In this document: positions 22,805-24,416 of the stretch, one piece after another
How positions within the stretch are numbered: the stretch's first letter is position 1
Layout: each line of letters begins with the position of its first letter
NCBI GenBank assembly: GCA_016784425.1
Contig: JADHUQ010000011.1
Span: 1-24,416, forward strand
Origin: Candidatus Delongbacteria bacterium
Lineage (GTDB): Bacteria; CAIWAD01; BS150m-G50
Reading direction: 5' to 3'
Length of the DNA: 24,416 nt
Made by a program: the position numbers and the translations under genes
The notes under the pieces: model-generated
What the model was told of the DNA's origin: nothing
The model's input: the letters and a program-made list of their open reading frames with translations, nothing else
Databases searched by the model: none

Positions 22805-24416
22805 GGTCCAGTGTAAGCTTGAGCCAGAGGGCGTTGAAAACCTCCCGGTGACGATTGGGGGTGCCGGCGGGATCCAGCGCCAGTGCCGCCCGGTATTGAC
22901 TGAAGGTCATCTCGAGCTGGAGCCACTCCAGTTGACGATTCCAGAATGGCAGGGTGGGTGAGCCGTAAAGATACCAGCTGAGCGCAGCACGCTGGGTGTA
23001 TTGTTTGCGGCCGGCGAGAAAGGGGAAGTTGGCGTCGCCGTCGAAGATGGTATGTTCGAAACTGGAACCGACATTGTGATACACCCCTTCCTCCCAGTAG
23101 CCTACACCCTGGACCGTCCAGTCCCAATCAGCCTCCAGATGCTGGGCGGCAGTCAGCAGCCAGCGGCAAGCCAGCGAATACTTGAGTGAATTTGGTTGCA
23201 GCGAGCTGAGGGTACGTCCCTGGTGACGAAAATCATCGGTAGCATGAAAATGGGTGTAAACAAAAGGACGTGTAAAAGCAGCTCCACCGCTGAGCAGGAG
23301 ACCATCCGCGGGCGCAATACGCCAGCCTGCAGCGATGGCGGTTTTATTCACCGGTTTGCTGCTGAAAAGACGACTGAAGGTCAGGTCATCAAAGAGCAAT
23401 TCCGACCAGAGTTCCCAACCGGGGTGAAGCAGGCTGAAATCGAGGACCAGCAACGAATTGTCATTATCACCCCCATAGTGCTCCTCCGACCAGAAAAAAG
23501 AGATCGGATTGAGGTATCCCAATCGCAACGGCTGTTCGGAGAAGATCACCATATCGGAGAATCCGCAGGCGAATCGCTCACCCTGCCAGGCCAGGCGGTG
23601 GTAAACCAGATACTTGTCCAACGGTACGGTGTGTGGTTTGCCCCCCCAATCAGCCGGGGTGGTTGTTACAGACAGGTTACTGTGCAGCTCGGCCAGAAGA
23701 TAGGCTGCCTCAAAGCCATTACCGGTATAGTGAAACAGCAGCTGGTTGACGGAAGGGGTGCCGGTTCCGGTCAGTGTGGAGAGACGCTGGTCATGTCCCA
23801 GTCGTAGGTAGTCCCGCCCTATCAGGGCGCTGAACTGCTCACCGGAGTAGAGGAGTCCACCCTCCAGCTCATCATGGAAAAACAGATCCCCGTCACCCGC
23901 AGCTTCCCAGGCCAGGTTGTCGCCAGGCAACCAGGCGGGTGACTCGAACAGCTCCCGGGAACCCCTTACGGTGGCATCCTGAAAATGCAGTTTCAAACCA
24001 ACCTGCAAGGCAGGCTCCCAGGCAAAGCTGAAACCGTTGGTCAACTCCAGAAAAGTGGAATCACCGTCAGTGGCAACACAACCACTCCAGAGTGGATAAA
24101 GACGCGGCAGGGTCCGGTCGTGTGGAACAATAGCCAGCGATCGTCGTCGCGTGTCCTCCCGCAGGTAATTAAGCAGGAACTGACGACGCCGCTGCTCTCT
24201 GGACGCTTCAGATCCACACAAACCTACCTGCAGGTAAGTGACAATCCGGTCCCGGGTAGAGAAATTATAAAAGGCCCCCGGCAGGCGTTGTCCGCTACGC
24301 AGGCTCATCTGGAGCAGATCATCGTGCACTGGTGAGGTGGTGGGTTCCAGCAGTACCCCGGCAGCGCCGGAAAATGTGGCGCACCATATAATAAGCAGCG
24401 CACTGACCCGCTTTGG
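22791..24416 (-). CDS. Wzi-like outer-membrane barrel protein, 5' end outside window
   Basis: The frame is open to the right edge. The 29 codons before the first GTG at 24329 read as a signal peptide (VSALLIIWCATFSGAAG), so the true start lies a few codons outside and GTG 24329 is internal. The visible 541 residues are rich in alternating, aromatic-containing strands expected of a beta barrel. The order of motifs fits the Wzi capsule assembly family of Bacteroidota: GRDYLRLGHDQR, HRLAWQGERFACGFSD, RLGYLNPISFFWSEEHYGG, DNSLLVLDFS and SELLFDDL. Wzi of E. coli is a lectin-like barrel that anchors capsule at the surface. Here it heads or nearly heads the glycan operon and would hold or export the product at the outer membrane. 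It ends with HDLH, overlapping the next gene by 14 bases. Confidence 0.75.
   Translation of the reverse strand, partial: PKRVSALLIIWCATFSGAAGVLLEPTTSPVHDDLLQMSLRSGQRLPGAFYNFSTRDRIVTYLQVGLCGSEASREQRRRQFLLNYLREDTRRRSLAIVPHDRTLPRLYPLWSGCVATDGDSTFLELTNGFSFAWEPALQVGLKLHFQDATVRGSRELFESPAWLPGDNLAWEAAGDGDLFFHDELEGGLLYSGEQFSALIGRDYLRLGHDQRLSTLTGTGTPSVNQLLFHYTGNGFEAAYLLAELHSNLSVTTTPADWGGKPHTVPLDKYLVYHRLAWQGERFACGFSDMVIFSEQPLRLGYLNPISFFWSEEHYGGDNDNSLLVLDFSLLHPGWELWSELLFDDLTFSRLFSSKPVNKTAIAAGWRIAPADGLLLSGGAAFTRPFVYTHFHATDDFRHQGRTLSSLQPNSLKYSLACRWLLTAAQHLEADWDWTVQGVGYWEEGVYHNVGSSFEHTIFDGDANFPFLAGRKQYTQRAALSWYLYGSPTLPFWNRQLEWLQLEMTFSQYRAALALDPAGTPNRHREVFNALWLKLTLDHDLH

Noticed and set aside
16375..24416. 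Possible CRISPR, prophage or defence island at the right end
   Set aside because: No repeats, integrase, transposase, nuclease or restriction motif is present; the genes are consistent with envelope glycan synthesis.

Overview
The window reads as a bacterial chromosome segment of roughly 52-53% GC from an anaerobic or facultative member of the FCB (Fibrobacteres-Chlorobi-Bacteroidetes) group or a candidate phylum near it. Three things point there: a secreted esterase whose C-terminus looks like a type IX (Por) sorting domain, a DUF4252 protein encoded beside an ECF sigma/anti-sigma pair, and a Wzi-type outer-membrane protein of the kind common in Bacteroidota. A full-length pyruvate:ferredoxin oxidoreductase fits fermentative or low-oxygen metabolism. 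GTG and TTG starts with good Shine-Dalgarno sequences are frequent, which is unlike typical Bacteroidota. The phylum cannot be fixed from sequence reading alone.

Layout. Bases 1-614 (minus) hold the N-terminal two thirds of a proline dehydrogenase. Divergent from it are a small mannose-6-phosphate isomerase-type cupin and a secreted PHB-depolymerase-like esterase. Then on the minus strand come a one-RRM RNA-binding protein with its own terminator, an aldo/keto reductase with an unusual Glu at the catalytic His position, and the PFOR gene nifJ. nifJ has a long leader with strong nested inverted repeats. Upstream is a minus-strand operon of a CcsA/ResC-type cytochrome c biogenesis protein, a 219-residue protein with a basic Arg/Ser/Gly-rich tail, and, found here by reading the frames, the broken remains of a YmdB-like macro-domain gene. 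Divergent from that operon are rdgB and an M61 PDZ-peptidase, then an ECF sigma factor, a zinc-binding anti-sigma factor and a DUF4252 protein, ending at a hairpin terminator and an AT-rich gap.

The last 8 kb is one tightly packed minus-strand operon, transcribed inward from the right edge. It encodes a Wzi-like barrel protein (start outside the window), a GT2 glycosyltransferase, a flippase-like membrane protein, a second GT2, a NodB-type deacetylase without a signal peptide, a third GT2 and a PHP-domain metallohydrolase. Five successive junctions are 4-base start/stop overlaps (ATGA, GTGA or TTGA). The gene set suggests assembly, translocation and trimming of an amino-sugar-containing surface glycan or glycolipid. 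No Wzx/Wzy or ABC exporter is seen, so this is the best candidate here for an undescribed pathway.

Most other genes are ordinary housekeeping or envelope functions. The most informative non-obvious items are the macro-domain pseudogene, the structured nifJ leader, the candidate ECF-type promoter before the sigma gene and the H-to-E aldo/keto reductase.
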